A DNA stretch of 64,000 nt from Bernardetia sp. (GCA_020630575.1 JAHDBD010000008.1:124001-188000); one strand, 5' to 3'. Shown: positions 53,926 through 62,990, counted from the stretch's first letter. Numbers and translations: made by a program. The notes: a model not told the origin generated them from the letters alone.

Positions 53926-54016
53926 GTAGGGTAAAGGCTTGCCTTTGACAGCATTTTTTATTTCTCTAGTATAAAAAAGACTGTCTAACAAGTCAAAGGC
54001 AAGCCTTTTGACCTAT
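53926..54016. repeat. family D inverted repeat, short form
   Basis: Perfect 17-bp arms AAAGGCTTGCCTTTGAC (53933-53949) and complement (53992-54008), with inner CTGTC/GACAG pairing. GTAGGG at its left border also occurs at the border of the element at 24155. It lies between convergent genes. A variant of the family B sequence (GACACCAACAAC) follows at 54036-54047. Confidence 0.65.
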
Positions 54017-54058
54017 ATTGGTGTTTTACCGTAGCGACACCAACAACTAAAACTTAAC

Positions 54059-55597
54059 TTATTCCCATTCAATAGTAGCAGGAGGTTTTGAGCTAATATC
54101 ATAAACTACTCTGTTTACACCTCTTACATTATTGATAATCTTGTTGGAGATATCAGCTAAAAATTCATAAGGCAAATGACACCAATCGGCTGTCATTCCG
54201 TCCAAACTTGTAACGGCACGTAAAGCAACTACATTTTCGTAGGTACGCTCATCTCCCATTACACCAACCGAATTGACTGGTAAAAGAATAGAACCAGCTT
54301 GCCAAACCTCATCATACAAACCTGCTTCTCTGAGTCCATTGATAAAAATAGCATCTACTTCTTGCAAAATATCTACTCTATCTATCGAAACTGCTCCCAA
54401 AATACGAATAGCTAATCCAGGTCCTGGGAAAGGATGACGTTGTAAAATGAAATTATCGATACCAAGCTCTGCGCCGACTCTTCTAACTTCATCTTTAAAC
54501 AAATCACGTAAAGGCTCTACAATTTTGAGATTCATCTTTTCAGGAAGTCCACCAACATTGTGATGCGATTTGATAGTTGCAGAAGGACCTTTTACAGAAA
54601 CAGATTCGATTACATCTGGATAAATTGTTCCTTGTCCGAGCCATTTTACATCTTGAATGCGTTTTGCTTCTTCATCAAAAACTTCAATAAATGTAAAACC
54701 GATAGCTTTACGCTTGTCTTCTGGGTCAGTTTTGTCTTTTAGCTTGTGATAAAAACGTTCTTTTGAATCTACGCCAGTCACATTTAAGCCCATTTTGTGA
54801 TAGGTTTCCAAAACTTGTTCGAATTCTCCTTTTCTCAAAAGACCATTATCAACAAAAATTCCATATAGATTTTTTCCAATTGCTTTATGTAAAAGAACAG
54901 CAGCAACTGTAGAATCTACGCCACCCGAAAGAGCCAAAACAACTTTATCATTACCTAATTTCTCTTTCAAAGATTGAATAGTATCCTCTACAAAAGCAGC
55001 AGGAGTCCAGTCTTGCGAACATTTACAAATATTGACTAAGAAATTTTCTACAATTTTTTTGCCGTCTGTCGAATGCGTTACTTCGGGGTGAAATTGCAAA
55101 CCATAAGTAGGTTCGCCTTTAAAATGATAGGCTGCCACAGGAATACTCGCTGTTTTGGCAATCACTTCAATAGAATCTGGAAGAGAATAAATACTATCTC
55201 CATGAGACATCCAAATTTGAGAATCGGCTGTAATGCCTTCCAAAAGTGGATTTTCTGTAACAGGAATTAGTTTTGCTCTGCCATATTCACGAGTTTCTGA
55301 ACGCTTTACTTCGCCTTCGTGGGTATGAACTAAGAGTTGTGCGCCATAACAAACAGCTAAAATAGGTAGTTTTTTGCGCCATTCTGAAATTTGTGGTACT
55401 CTAGGCGAATCTTCTTGATGCACCGAATACGGACTCCCTGAAAGAATAATTCCTTTAATTTCACCAGATGATAGGTCAAGTTGAGGAATATTATTAAAAG
55501 GGTGTATTTCACAAAATACGTTGAGTTCACGAACACGACGAGCAATAAGCTGTGTATATTGTGAACCAAAATCTAGGATAATAATTTTTTCTTGCAT
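54059..55597 (-). CDS. guaA: GMP synthase (glutamine-hydrolysing)
   Basis: 512 residues from the ATG at 55597; an in-frame TTG two codons earlier is not preferred. Three parts: class I glutamine amidotransferase (1-190) with catalytic Cys in [10 protein letters not shown] and His-Glu in [13 protein letters not shown]-pyrophosphatase with [18 protein letters not shown] (about 225-242); and the C-terminal dimer domain with [15 protein letters not shown] and PPATIEWE at the end. It converts XMP to GMP. No riboswitch is seen in the upstream 200 bases. Confidence 0.97.
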   Translation of the reverse strand: MQEKIIILDFGSQYTQLIARRVRELNVFCEIHPFNNIPQLDLSSGEIKGIILSGSPYSVHQEDSPRVPQISEWRKKLPILAVCYGAQLLVHTHEGEVKRSETREYGRAKLIPVTENPLLEGITADSQIWMSHGDSIYSLPDSIEVIAKTASIPVAAYHFKGEPTYGLQFHPEVTHSTDGKKIVENFLVNICKCSQDWTPAAFVEDTIQSLKEKLGNDKVVLALSGGVDSTVAAVLLHKAIGKNLYGIFVDNGLLRKGEFEQVLETYHKMGLNVTGVDSKERFYHKLKDKTDPEDKRKAIGFTFIEVFDEEAKRIQDVKWLGQGTIYPDVIESVSVKGPSATIKSHHNVGGLPEKMNLKIVEPLRDLFKDEVRRVGAELGIDNFILQRHPFPGPGLAIRILGAVSIDRVDILQEVDAIFINGLREAGLYDEVWQAGSILLPVNSVGVMGDERTYENVVALRAVTSLDGMTADWCHLPYEFLADISNKIINNVRGVNRVVYDISSKPPATIEWE

Positions 55598-55762
55598 ACG
55601 CAAAGGTAAGAAAAGCCTTTTTTTCTAAAAACTTTAATTGAACCAAAAACCTATTAAATAAAAATTAAATCAAAATAAAAAATGAGAATTTTTATTGCAT
55701 TACCCTTTCTAAGGGATTGAAATTAAATACTGTTTTTTAATCAACTAATAATCAGTAGTTTA

Positions 55763-55788
55763 AATTAGCTTTGCTGCTTTGACAGGTC
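55763..55788 (-). repeat. dispersed 26-bp repeat, family A, copy 5
   Basis: Minus reading GACCTGTCAAAGCAGCAAAGCTAATT-like. To its right lies TCGTAATTCGTAATTTTTAATTCGTAATT, the same string that flanks copy 2. Confidence 0.75.
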
Positions 55789-55802
55789 GTAATTCGTAAT
55801 TT

Positions 55803-57176
55803 TTAATTCGTAATTGTACTCAAACTATCAATTTCTTCTATTCCTAAAACGATTTCTTCAAAAGGAGCTTTTATAGCTTCTTTTACTAATTTGTGTCCTT
55901 CTGCATTCCAGTGTCCATCACCTTGTATAAAATATTTTTTGTTTACTTGCTCAAAAGAAGTTTCTTTTACCTTTTCTTCAAAAACTGGAAATAAATTGAT
56001 AAAATGAATATTGTTTTTTTGAGTGAAGTCTTTCCACGTTTGTAATTGTCTATCGTGATTATTTATCATAGTAGCCCATGGATAAACAGCAATGGTAAGT
56101 TTGATGTTTTTTTCTTTACAGAGTTCTACTAGTTTTTGCATGTGGTTTTCAGCAAGCTTAATTCCTTCTTTTCCCCATTCTTGATAAACAGCATCGTTAT
56201 CTATCCAAGATAGTCTATTGCTTATATACTTTATTTTTTCATCTGCTTCTGGGTCAGCAAAAAACTTATTATAAGTATTAGAAACTAATCTCACCAATAA
56301 TGAGTGATTTTTATAAATATCCAAAAGAGAGTTGTCATCTTTTTTATTATAACGATAATAGTCTATTGTTCCTGCTTGAGGAACAAATTTTTCATTGCAA
56401 TTAGGTTTAAAGTCTTTATAATTTATTTCATCTTGAATATCTGAACCATCTATGAAAACCCATAGATAATCAATCTTAAAGTTTTCTACTTCGGTATAAT
56501 ATTTTATTTTGTTGTAGTAAACAAGAGGAGAATAAGAAATACAGCCAGCGTTCCAAAGTTCTATTTGATTATTGGTTGAAAACTCTTGTCTCATTCTACC
56601 AAAAAAAGTATTCTCATAAACTACACCTACTCCTTCTGTAAAAGAATCTCCAATAAAGACAACTTGTTTTTTATCCAAACTCTGTTTTGCTTCAAAAACA
56701 GAAGAGTCTTTAAAGGCAAAAGAATTTGTGTAAAGAGGATATTTAATATCTCCCCAAACTCCTTCTACTGCCATATTTTGCACTAGACCATGATGAAAAC
56801 AGGGATGTGGTGTTCTGTAATAACTTGCTTTATAGATTCTTTCTACTTCTTTTTCATTAAAGAAAGCAAAACCAAAAAAATCTATCAGAATTACAAAAAA
56901 CAGAATAAAACAAATAAATACACTTCCTGCATTTCGTTTCAAGAAATCTTTAGACGTAGGCGCAAAATTTCCTTTCAGCCTTCGTATTACTTCGGGTAAC
57001 CAAAGCAATGCTGAGAGAATCAAAAATACTTGCATGAAACCTACAAAAACATAAATACCCCAAAATATGATTTTTCCGTCACCATCTCCAACAATTATGT
57101 CAAATCCATATTGTAAGAGCCAAAGAAACACTGCAATAAGTAAAAAGGAAAGACTAGGGTTTAATTTTTTGAACAT
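55803..57176 (-). CDS. membrane-anchored SGNH-hydrolase-like protein
   Basis: 457 residues. Three hydrophobic segments at the N-terminus (about 10-30, 37-62 and 89-108) precede a periplasmic SGNH-type domain: GDSFTEGVG (about 176-184) with the catalytic Ser, an Asn block, and DGHWNAEGHKLVKEA (about 426-440) with the Asp-x-x-His pair. This resembles AlgX/AlgJ-type acetyltransferases or esterases that modify polysaccharides. It is divergent from, and 123 bases away from, the carbamoyltransferase gene, and SGNH proteins are common companions of NodU-type genes. Confidence 0.8.
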   Translation of the reverse strand: MFKKLNPSLSFLLIAVFLWLLQYGFDIIVGDGDGKIIFWGIYVFVGFMQVFLILSALLWLPEVIRRLKGNFAPTSKDFLKRNAGSVFICFILFFVILIDFFGFAFFNEKEVERIYKASYYRTPHPCFHHGLVQNMAVEGVWGDIKYPLYTNSFAFKDSSVFEAKQSLDKKQVVFIGDSFTEGVGVVYENTFFGRMRQEFSTNNQIELWNAGCISYSPLVYYNKIKYYTEVENFKIDYLWVFIDGSDIQDEINYKDFKPNCNEKFVPQAGTIDYYRYNKKDDNSLLDIYKNHSLLVRLVSNTYNKFFADPEADEKIKYISNRLSWIDNDAVYQEWGKEGIKLAENHMQKLVELCKEKNIKLTIAVYPWATMINNHDRQLQTWKDFTQKNNIHFINLFPVFEEKVKETSFEQVNKKYFIQGDGHWNAEGHKLVKEAIKAPFEEIVLGIEEIDSLSTITN

Positions 57177-57299
57177 TTTATAGATTTAGTTTTTTCAGTA
57201 GAAATTTGTTTTTGTAGTAAAAACTCCTTTCAAAAGTATGTAGTTCTAATAATAAATCCTAATTTTGTAGTTCATACATTTCTACATTACTATTAGCAA

Positions 57300-59162
57300 A
57301 TGAATATTCTCGGCATTTCAGCATTTTATCACGATTCGGCAGCAGCACTTCTCCAAGACGGAAAAATAATTGCAGCAGCTCAAGAAGAACGTTTTACACG
57401 AATAAAACATGACCCAAATTTTCCTACACAGGCTATAAAATACTGTTTGGAAGAATCTGGACTTACACTTGATAAACTAGATGCGATTGTTTTTTATGAT
57501 AAGCCTCTTCTCAAATTTGAACGCCTTTTAGAAACCTATTATGCTTTTTCTCCAAAAGGCTTACTTTCTTTTTTGACGGCAATTCCTGTTTGGTTAAAAG
57601 AAAAAATGTTTTTGAAACGAATGATTTATCAAGAGCTAAAAGAAATAGAAGACTACGACAAAAAAAGTTTTAAACTTCTCTTTCCCGAACATCACTTATC
57701 ACATGCTGCAAGTGCTTTCTATCCTTCAAATTATGAAGATGCAGCCATTCTTACAATTGATGGTGTTGGAGAATGGGCAACTGTTTCGATTTGTCATGGA
57801 AAAGGAAAAGATATTACAATTCTAAAAGAACTACAATTTCCTCATTCTTTAGGTCTTTTATACTCTGCTTTTACCTATTATACAGGTTTTAAAGTCAATT
57901 CAGGAGAATATAAATTGATGGGACTTGCTCCTTATGGAAATCCAGAAGCAGACCAAACCAAAGAATTTGTAAGAAAAATAAAAGAAACTCTTTGTCATAT
58001 TTATCCTGATGGTTCTATTTGGTTAGACCAATCATATTTCAATTATGCGACAGGATTACGCATGATTCAAGAAAAAAAATGGGAACAGCTTTTTGGTGTG
58101 CCGACAAGAAAGTCAGAAACTCCAATTGATCAAGTGCATTGTGATTTGGCTTTGGCTATTCAGCAAGTGACAGAAGAAGTAGTTATTTTGATGGCACAGG
58201 AAGCAAAGCGACTAACAGGTTCAAAAAATCTTTGTATGGCTGGTGGTGTTGCTTTAAATTGTGTTGCAAATGGAAAACTAGAAAAAGAGAATATTTTTGA
58301 GAATATTTTTATTCAACCAGCAGCAGGTGATGCAGGTGGTGCTTTGGGTGCAGCACAAGCAGCTTATCATATTTATTTCGAACAAGAAAGAGAGATTACT
58401 GATACTTTAGACCAAATGCAGGGTAGTTATTTAGGTCCTCAATATTCAGAATTAGATATTCAGAAGATGGGCAAAAAATACAATGCTGTTTCAGAAAAGT
58501 ATGCTAATTTTGATGATTTAGCTAAAAAAACAGCTTCTCTTTTAGCAGAAGGAAATGTAATTGGTTGGTTTCAAGGAAGAATGGAGTTTGGTCCTAGAGC
58601 TTTGGGAGGAAGAAGTATTTTAGGAGATGCACGTAACCCAGAAATGCAGAAAAAATTAAACTTGAAAATTAAATATAGAGAAGGATTTAGACCTTTTGCT
58701 CCTTCAGTTTTGGCTGAAAAAGTAGAAGAATATTTTGAGCAAACAACACCTTCTCCGTATATGCTTTTGGTGCAGCCTGTCAAAGAATCTCGTCAAAATA
58801 AATTTCCAGATAATTACAATTCATTGCCTTTAATGGAAAAGTTGTATTTTCTCAGAAGTGATTTGCCTTCTATTACCCACATTGATTATTCGGCTCGTAT
58901 TCAGACAGTTCACAAAGAAACAAACCCAAGATACTGGAAACTCATTAGTGCTTTTGAAGAACAAACAGGTTATGCTTTGGTAGTCAATACAAGTTTTAAT
59001 GTACGTGGAGAGCCTATCGTCTGTACACCAGAAGATGCTTATAAATGTTTGATGCGTACAGAAATGGATTATTTAGTAATTGGAGATTTCATTTTTGATA
59101 AAAAACTTCAACCTGAATGGGCTGAAAAAGATGATTGGCGTACAGAATTTGCATTAGACTAA
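57300..59162 (+). CDS. NodU/CmcH-family carbamoyltransferase
   Basis: 620 residues. The N-terminal Kae1/HypF-like domain (ISAFYHDSAAALLQDG, HHLSHAASAFYPSN, ILTIDGVGEWAT, GLYSAFTYYTGFKVNSGEYKLMGLAPYG) and C-terminal domain (QGRMEFGPRALGGRSILGDAR, about 424-444; YALVVNTSFNVRGEP) are complete. The enzyme moves a carbamoyl group from carbamoyl phosphate, through carbamoyl-adenylate, to a hydroxyl of a sugar or natural product. The acceptor is unknown. It forms an operon with the DUF5989 and SxtJ genes. Confidence 0.93.
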   Translation: MNILGISAFYHDSAAALLQDGKIIAAAQEERFTRIKHDPNFPTQAIKYCLEESGLTLDKLDAIVFYDKPLLKFERLLETYYAFSPKGLLSFLTAIPVWLKEKMFLKRMIYQELKEIEDYDKKSFKLLFPEHHLSHAASAFYPSNYEDAAILTIDGVGEWATVSICHGKGKDITILKELQFPHSLGLLYSAFTYYTGFKVNSGEYKLMGLAPYGNPEADQTKEFVRKIKETLCHIYPDGSIWLDQSYFNYATGLRMIQEKKWEQLFGVPTRKSETPIDQVHCDLALAIQQVTEEVVILMAQEAKRLTGSKNLCMAGGVALNCVANGKLEKENIFENIFIQPAAGDAGGALGAAQAAYHIYFEQEREITDTLDQMQGSYLGPQYSELDIQKMGKKYNAVSEKYANFDDLAKKTASLLAEGNVIGWFQGRMEFGPRALGGRSILGDARNPEMQKKLNLKIKYREGFRPFAPSVLAEKVEEYFEQTTPSPYMLLVQPVKESRQNKFPDNYNSLPLMEKLYFLRSDLPSITHIDYSARIQTVHKETNPRYWKLISAFEEQTGYALVVNTSFNVRGEPIVCTPEDAYKCLMRTEMDYLVIGDFIFDKKLQPEWAEKDDWRTEFALD

Positions 59163-59251
59163 TTATAATTTCTGTATAATACTCTTTAGAGTGGTTTGTA
59201 TCGAAATTTTGATTTAAACTAAAAATAAACTCATTTAAAAATAGAAAGAAT

Positions 59252-59401
59252 ATGGATTTTTTAAAAGATTTATGGGCATTTATGATGCAACGTAAAAAGT
59301 TTTGGCTTGCTCCAATGATTATTATTTTGATGCTTTTGGGCGTTCTTATTGTTATTGGTGGTGGTTCTGCTATTGCTCCTTTTATTTATACCTTATTTTA
59401 A
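59252..59401 (+). CDS. DUF5989 family small membrane protein
   Basis: 49 residues, starting MDFLKDLWAFMMQRKKFWLA and with one transmembrane helix (about 21-40: PMIIILMLLGVLIVIGGGSA) ending APFIYTLF. The short RKKFWL segment before the helix is the DUF5989 hallmark. In many genomes this family sits between a carbamoyltransferase and an SxtJ gene, as here: it is 89 bases after the former and 10 before the latter. Function unknown; it may help anchor the complex at the membrane. Confidence 0.85.
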   Translation: MDFLKDLWAFMMQRKKFWLAPMIIILMLLGVLIVIGGGSAIAPFIYTLF

Positions 59402-59411
59402 AAATTAAATT

Positions 59412-59774
59412 ATGCAAAGAGTAAAAGTAGTCGAAGCCTTATTAGCCATTATGGTTGGTTTTATGGTATTTTATTTTGTCTTTAAGATAGATGTTTTGTT
59501 ATATATTCCTTTTGGAATTGGAGTGATTGCGCTCTTTTGGAATTGGCTTGCTGAAAAAATAGCTTGGGTATGGCTCAAGTTTGCAGGAGTTTTAGGAGTG
59601 ATAAATGGAAAAATTTTACTTTCTATTGTCTTTTTTGTCTTCCTTACTCCAATTGCCTTTATAAACAGGCTTTTTTCTAAGAATATGTTGCAGCTCAAAA
59701 AAGAAAATCATAATTCTGTCTTTGTAGAACGAAATCTAAAGTATAAAAAAGAAGATTTAGAAAATATTTTCTAA
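59412..59774 (+). CDS. SxtJ-like membrane protein
   Basis: 120 residues with a pair of hydrophobic helices (about 8-42) and a third (about 66-82), a short basic segment RLFSKNM, and a polar tail VERNLKYKKEDLENIF. It matches the layout of SxtJ-type proteins, first named in saxitoxin clusters where sxtI encodes a NodU-like carbamoyltransferase. The role is unknown. It is the last gene of the set and is followed by a terminator. Confidence 0.8.
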   Translation: MQRVKVVEALLAIMVGFMVFYFVFKIDVLLYIPFGIGVIALFWNWLAEKIAWVWLKFAGVLGVINGKILLSIVFFVFLTPIAFINRLFSKNMLQLKKENHNSVFVERNLKYKKEDLENIF

Positions 59775-59796
59775 AAAAAACATCTAGTTCAAAAAA

Positions 59797-59833
59797 AGTC
59801 TATGCAAAAGTATAGGCTTTTTTTTTGCCCTTT
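59797..59833 (+). terminator. terminator of the carbamoyltransferase operon
   Basis: Stem AAAAGTCTATGC/GTATAGGCTTTT with one G-U pair, ending in nine T. Confidence 0.75.
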
Positions 59834-60131
59834 TTTAAAAGTAAAATAAATATGATATTTTTGATATAGATTAATTGTGTTTTTTATATAAGCACAATTT
59901 ATTTTTTAAGCTACTTTTAAAGTGTTTGATTTATTTTTAACGTGAAAAAGATTGTTTATTAACATTCCTAATTTGGTTTTTTATAGAAAAAGTGGGTTTT
60001 TTGACTGATTAGCTAATAAAAGAGTGTTTTTTTGTTAAAAAAAGATATAAAATACTAAAAAAAAATTAGTGGGTGAAGTATGATTGATTTATTTCACGAG
60101 TAATTTTTTATTAAAATAAATAGTGTTTTAG

Positions 60132-60162
60132 TTGTGTTTTAAGAAAATGATTTTTACATTTG
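60132..60162 (+). promoter_or_regulatory. promoter of the lanthipeptide cluster
   Basis: TTG at 60132-60134, 20 bases, TACATTTG at 60155-60162, a full match to the Bacteroidota consensus. Transcription would begin near 60169, about 95 bases before the precursor ATG. Confidence 0.65.
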
Positions 60163-60263
60163 TCGTATCAGAAATATAATTTATTTAATTTTGATAACTG
60201 GCGAAATCCGAAAAGCCTTTAAAAGAGTAGGAAAATTAACTAACCTTATTAATCTATTTAAAG

Positions 60264-60440
60264 ATGAAGCTGAAATTAAAAAAAGAAAAAATTGTTGTTT
60301 TGACAGATGAGCAACAAGCATCTATCAACGGTGGACAAGCACCTGCAGAATTAGCTTTGACAGGAAGTCGTTTAATTCATTGTGGTTCTAAAAAAGTTTG
60401 CTCTCATTCATGTAAAGCAATTGTTTGTATTCCTTTGTAA
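60264..60440 (+). CDS. class I lanthipeptide precursor
   Basis: 58 residues. The leader MKLKLKKEKIVVLTDEQQAS runs on to INGG (1-24): a Lys-rich start, LTDEQ helix and double-Gly cleavage site, as in Bacteroidota natural-product precursors. The core (25-58) has Thr33, Ser35, Ser42, Ser47 and Ser49 and Cys40, Cys46, Cys50 and Cys55, enough for up to four (methyl)lanthionine rings, with a hydrophobic, Pro-containing end (AIVCIPL). LanC is encoded 2.5 kb downstream on the same strand. The core looks novel to me; ring pattern cannot be told by eye. It is preceded by a strong promoter. Confidence 0.88.
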   Translation: MKLKLKKEKIVVLTDEQQASINGGQAPAELALTGSRLIHCGSKKVCSHSCKAIVCIPL

Positions 60441-60618
60441 TCTGATAGAAGCTGATTCTCATTTGGCTTCTCTAAATTTAAGACAACTGTACCAAAATTT
60501 TCTCCCCCTTGTTATTGAGCTTTAAATGAAGTTTTAACTTTAAAAAGTAATTTATCTTTATTATATATGAAAGTTTTTCTATTTTCATTAAAGAGCCTTT
60601 GTTAATTTTGGTGCGGTT

Positions 60619-60800
60619 GCCTTATTGTTTATTTTATTCTAAATAAAAAAATCTTGTTTTGACAGGCGAAAAATAAGTAAAGTATCTGTTAAATAGTGGA
60701 GAGGAATTAGCCTTGAGAGGATGTTGTTTAATCGTTTGTGGTTCTAGAAATGAGGGCGAGTGCTTTAATCTTGTAAATTTGTTTTTTGCATTCTTGAGTA
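60619..60800 (+). pseudogene. decayed second lanthipeptide precursor
   Basis: A degenerate copy of the precursor gene. TTGTTTTGACAG (60654-60665) matches the leader region VLTD of the intact gene (60295-60306). GAATTAGC... to ...GGTTCTAGAAAT (60704-60751) matches 60348-60395 at 39 of 48 bases by eye. Translated, it gives ELALRGCCLIVCGSRNEGEC, to compare with ELALTGSRLIHCGSKKVCSH. The leader has no start codon and an in-frame TAA after LTGEK, and the GG site reads SGE. The spacing between the two matching blocks is shorter by exactly 3 bases. It looks like a tandem duplicate that has decayed. Confidence 0.75.
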
Positions 60801-60883
60801 GTCAGAATAAAAAAAAGAAGCTAGACAAGAAATTTATCTTCTTTTTTGAATTAAATTTTAAGTATAGAATCAAAATAGTTTTT

Positions 60884-62095
60884 ATGTGGTATAGAATAGT
60901 GGTATTGTTAGTATTGAATTTATTATTATATAGCCAAATGAGCCAAGCTCAAATAAATGAAAAAATTGCAAATAATCTTAGTGAACAAATTGAAATAGTA
61001 GCATTAGGTGAACCTAATCATTATGATGGAACTATCAATATACATCGCACAGATTTGGTGAAAAAATTAGTTGAAAAAAGAAATTTCAAAATTTTGGCTT
61101 TTGAGTCAAATACATTTGAAATGTATCATTCCTATAAGAAGTTTTTAAAATCAAAAGATCCACAAGATTTATTTAATGGAATATATGCACAGTTTGAATG
61201 CCAAGAGTTAGTTGCCTTATTTGATTTTGTAGAAGAACAAAATAAAAAAGGAGACTCTATTATTATTACTGGTTTTGATAGTAATCATTCTGGAAGGAAA
61301 ACAATGGAGTATCTTCTGCCTGAATTGGATAAATATCTAGCAACTAAGGAATTATTATCTAAAGAAGAGAAAAAAAAATATTATAAAAATCTAAAAAAAA
61401 CAAATACTGTTAATTTGAAAGTTCTTTTTATGAATGGAAACAGGATTGTATCTGAACTTATTCCTCCAACAAAGAGAATAATATCTTCTTTAGAAGAAAA
61501 AACTAACAAGACACAAGATGAACGTTTCTTATTGCAACAGTTGTATAATATTGTTCAGTTACGTGACAATAGGCAAGCCAAAGACAGTATGAGTTTTAGG
61601 AATAGAAGAGATTACTATATGCTCAATAACATAGAATTTTTGAAAAAAGAATATCCAAATCAAAAAATGATTTTGTGGGGAGCTTCGGGACATTTTTTGA
61701 AAGAACCTGCAAAAGTAAATACAGATTTTTTTCAGAATGATCAACTTGTTATTATTGGAAATAGACTCAAAGAAAGATATAAAGAAAAATATTTTCTAAT
61801 TACCTACTCAGTTTTTTCTGGTAGAAAGATAACTAGCTTTGGAACTGTAAAAGTCAAGACTCCAAAAGAAAATACATTAGAGTATTTGGCATTACAAAAA
61901 AGTAAAGAGGGAAAAACAGAGTCTTATTTAATGAATTTTTCTTCACAACTAGATATTCCCCAAACTGAACAAAACCAAGCAATTAATTCTAGAATATTAG
62001 GCTATCAAGATACAGAAATGGAGATACAAGAAGTGTGTGATGCTGTCATTTTCCTCAATAATTGCCAACCTTATACAAAATATAAAGCAAAATAA
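60884..62095 (+). CDS. secreted erythromycin-esterase-like enzyme
   Basis: 403 residues from the ATG at 60884. An earlier in-frame TTG reads through the decayed precursor and is rejected. The signal peptide (1-23, MWYRIVVLLVLNLLLYSQMS, cleaved at AQ) implies export. Erythromycin-esterase-family motifs: ALGEPNHYDG (41-50) with Glu43 and His46, FESN with Glu74, a later RNRRDYYMLNNIEFL, and WGASGHF with a His. The fold hydrolyses esters in EreA-type enzymes, while relatives have other roles. Its stop is one base before the next gene, so it belongs to the lanthipeptide operon. Tailoring, processing or self-protection are all possible. Confidence 0.8.
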   Translation: MWYRIVVLLVLNLLLYSQMSQAQINEKIANNLSEQIEIVALGEPNHYDGTINIHRTDLVKKLVEKRNFKILAFESNTFEMYHSYKKFLKSKDPQDLFNGIYAQFECQELVALFDFVEEQNKKGDSIIITGFDSNHSGRKTMEYLLPELDKYLATKELLSKEEKKKYYKNLKKTNTVNLKVLFMNGNRIVSELIPPTKRIISSLEEKTNKTQDERFLLQQLYNIVQLRDNRQAKDSMSFRNRRDYYMLNNIEFLKKEYPNQKMILWGASGHFLKEPAKVNTDFFQNDQLVIIGNRLKERYKEKYFLITYSVFSGRKITSFGTVKVKTPKENTLEYLALQKSKEGKTESYLMNFSSQLDIPQTEQNQAINSRILGYQDTEMEIQEVCDAVIFLNNCQPYTKYKAK

Positions 62096-62096
62096 T

Positions 62097-62990
62097 ATGA
62101 AACTAGGAATTCTTGATTTAGGACTCATTTCACTAGAAACAGAAAGTTCTGCTGATGTATTAAATAATACTTTTTCTGCTGTTCAACTTGCTGAAGAATT
62201 AGGTTTTGAGAGGTATTGGTTAGCCGAACATCATGCACCTGATACAGCTTGGAGAAATACCGATTTAATGGTTGCTATGGCTGCTGGCTTTACAGAAAAA
62301 ATAAAAGTAGGTTCGGCAGGTGTTATTATATCTGTAAATAATTCGTATAGAGTTGCAAGTAATTTTCGTTTGGCTGCTGCTCTTTATAGTGATAGAATAG
62401 AATTAGGATTAGCAAGAGGTTCGGTTACAGAAACTTATGCAAAGCATTTATTAGATATAGATATTAAAGATGTTGATTTAGAAAAAAAATATGAAGATTT
62501 GATATTGTTTGCACGAAATCAACATACACAAATCCCAGTTCCTCCCTATGGAACTCAAAATCCAGTGCTTTGGACATTAAGTAGTGGCACTGGTGGAATG
62601 GAAAGTGCCATCAAACATAATCTTGATTATTGTATATCTTTATTTCATGGAAATGAATGGAGTCAAGAATTAGCAGAGGCTATCAAAAAATTTAGAGACG
62701 TTTTTTATGAAAAAAATGAGCGTATTCCTAATGTAGTTATTGCATGTGCAGGAGTTTGTAGTGACACAAATGAAAATGCAGAATTGAAATTGAATAATTT
62801 TTTAGGTAATGGCTCAACTTGGAAACCAAATATTACAGGTTCTTATGAAAAGTGTCACGAAGAATTTGAAAAAATAACTAAAGATTCTGGAGTAGAAAAT
62901 TTTGTGTTCTGTGATTTATCACATGCTTCTTTGAAAGAAGAAAATCTACATCATTTAAGCAAATTAATAGAAAATGAAGTATATGGATAA
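62097..62990 (+). CDS. luciferase-like flavin monooxygenase (LLM class)
   Basis: 297 residues from the ATG at 62097 (MKLGILDLGLISLETESSAD); the frame is open 20 codons further upstream inside the esterase gene and this is rejected. LLM features: the first beta strand with LGILDLG, FERYWLAEHHAPDTAWRNTD near 41-60, KVGSAGVIISVNNSYRVAS, and DRIELGLARGSVTETY. It matches MsnO8-type oxidoreductases using reduced flavin and O2. LLM enzymes of this kind recur in Bacteroidota lanthipeptide clusters as tailoring enzymes, but the reaction here is unknown. It overlaps the lanC start by eight bases. Confidence 0.85.
   Translation: MKLGILDLGLISLETESSADVLNNTFSAVQLAEELGFERYWLAEHHAPDTAWRNTDLMVAMAAGFTEKIKVGSAGVIISVNNSYRVASNFRLAAALYSDRIELGLARGSVTETYAKHLLDIDIKDVDLEKKYEDLILFARNQHTQIPVPPYGTQNPVLWTLSSGTGGMESAIKHNLDYCISLFHGNEWSQELAEAIKKFRDVFYEKNERIPNVVIACAGVCSDTNENAELKLNNFLGNGSTWKPNITGSYEKCHEEFEKITKDSGVENFVFCDLSHASLKEENLHHLSKLIENEVYG

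Larger units (their letters stand above)
59775..60263. other. AT-rich region upstream of the lanthipeptide precursor
   Basis: 489 bases: terminator at 59797-59833, a long AT-rich stretch without genes, and a promoter at 60132-60162. About 95 nt of 5' leader precede the start codon. Confidence 0.6.

Noticed and set aside
55703-55723. CCCTTTCTAAGGGATTGAAATT, like a CRISPR repeat end
   Set aside because: Only one copy, no spacers and no cas genes nearby.
60713-60883. N-terminal extension of the esterase gene from a TTG codon
   Set aside because: The extension is the decayed precursor core read in frame; the signal peptide begins at Met 60884.
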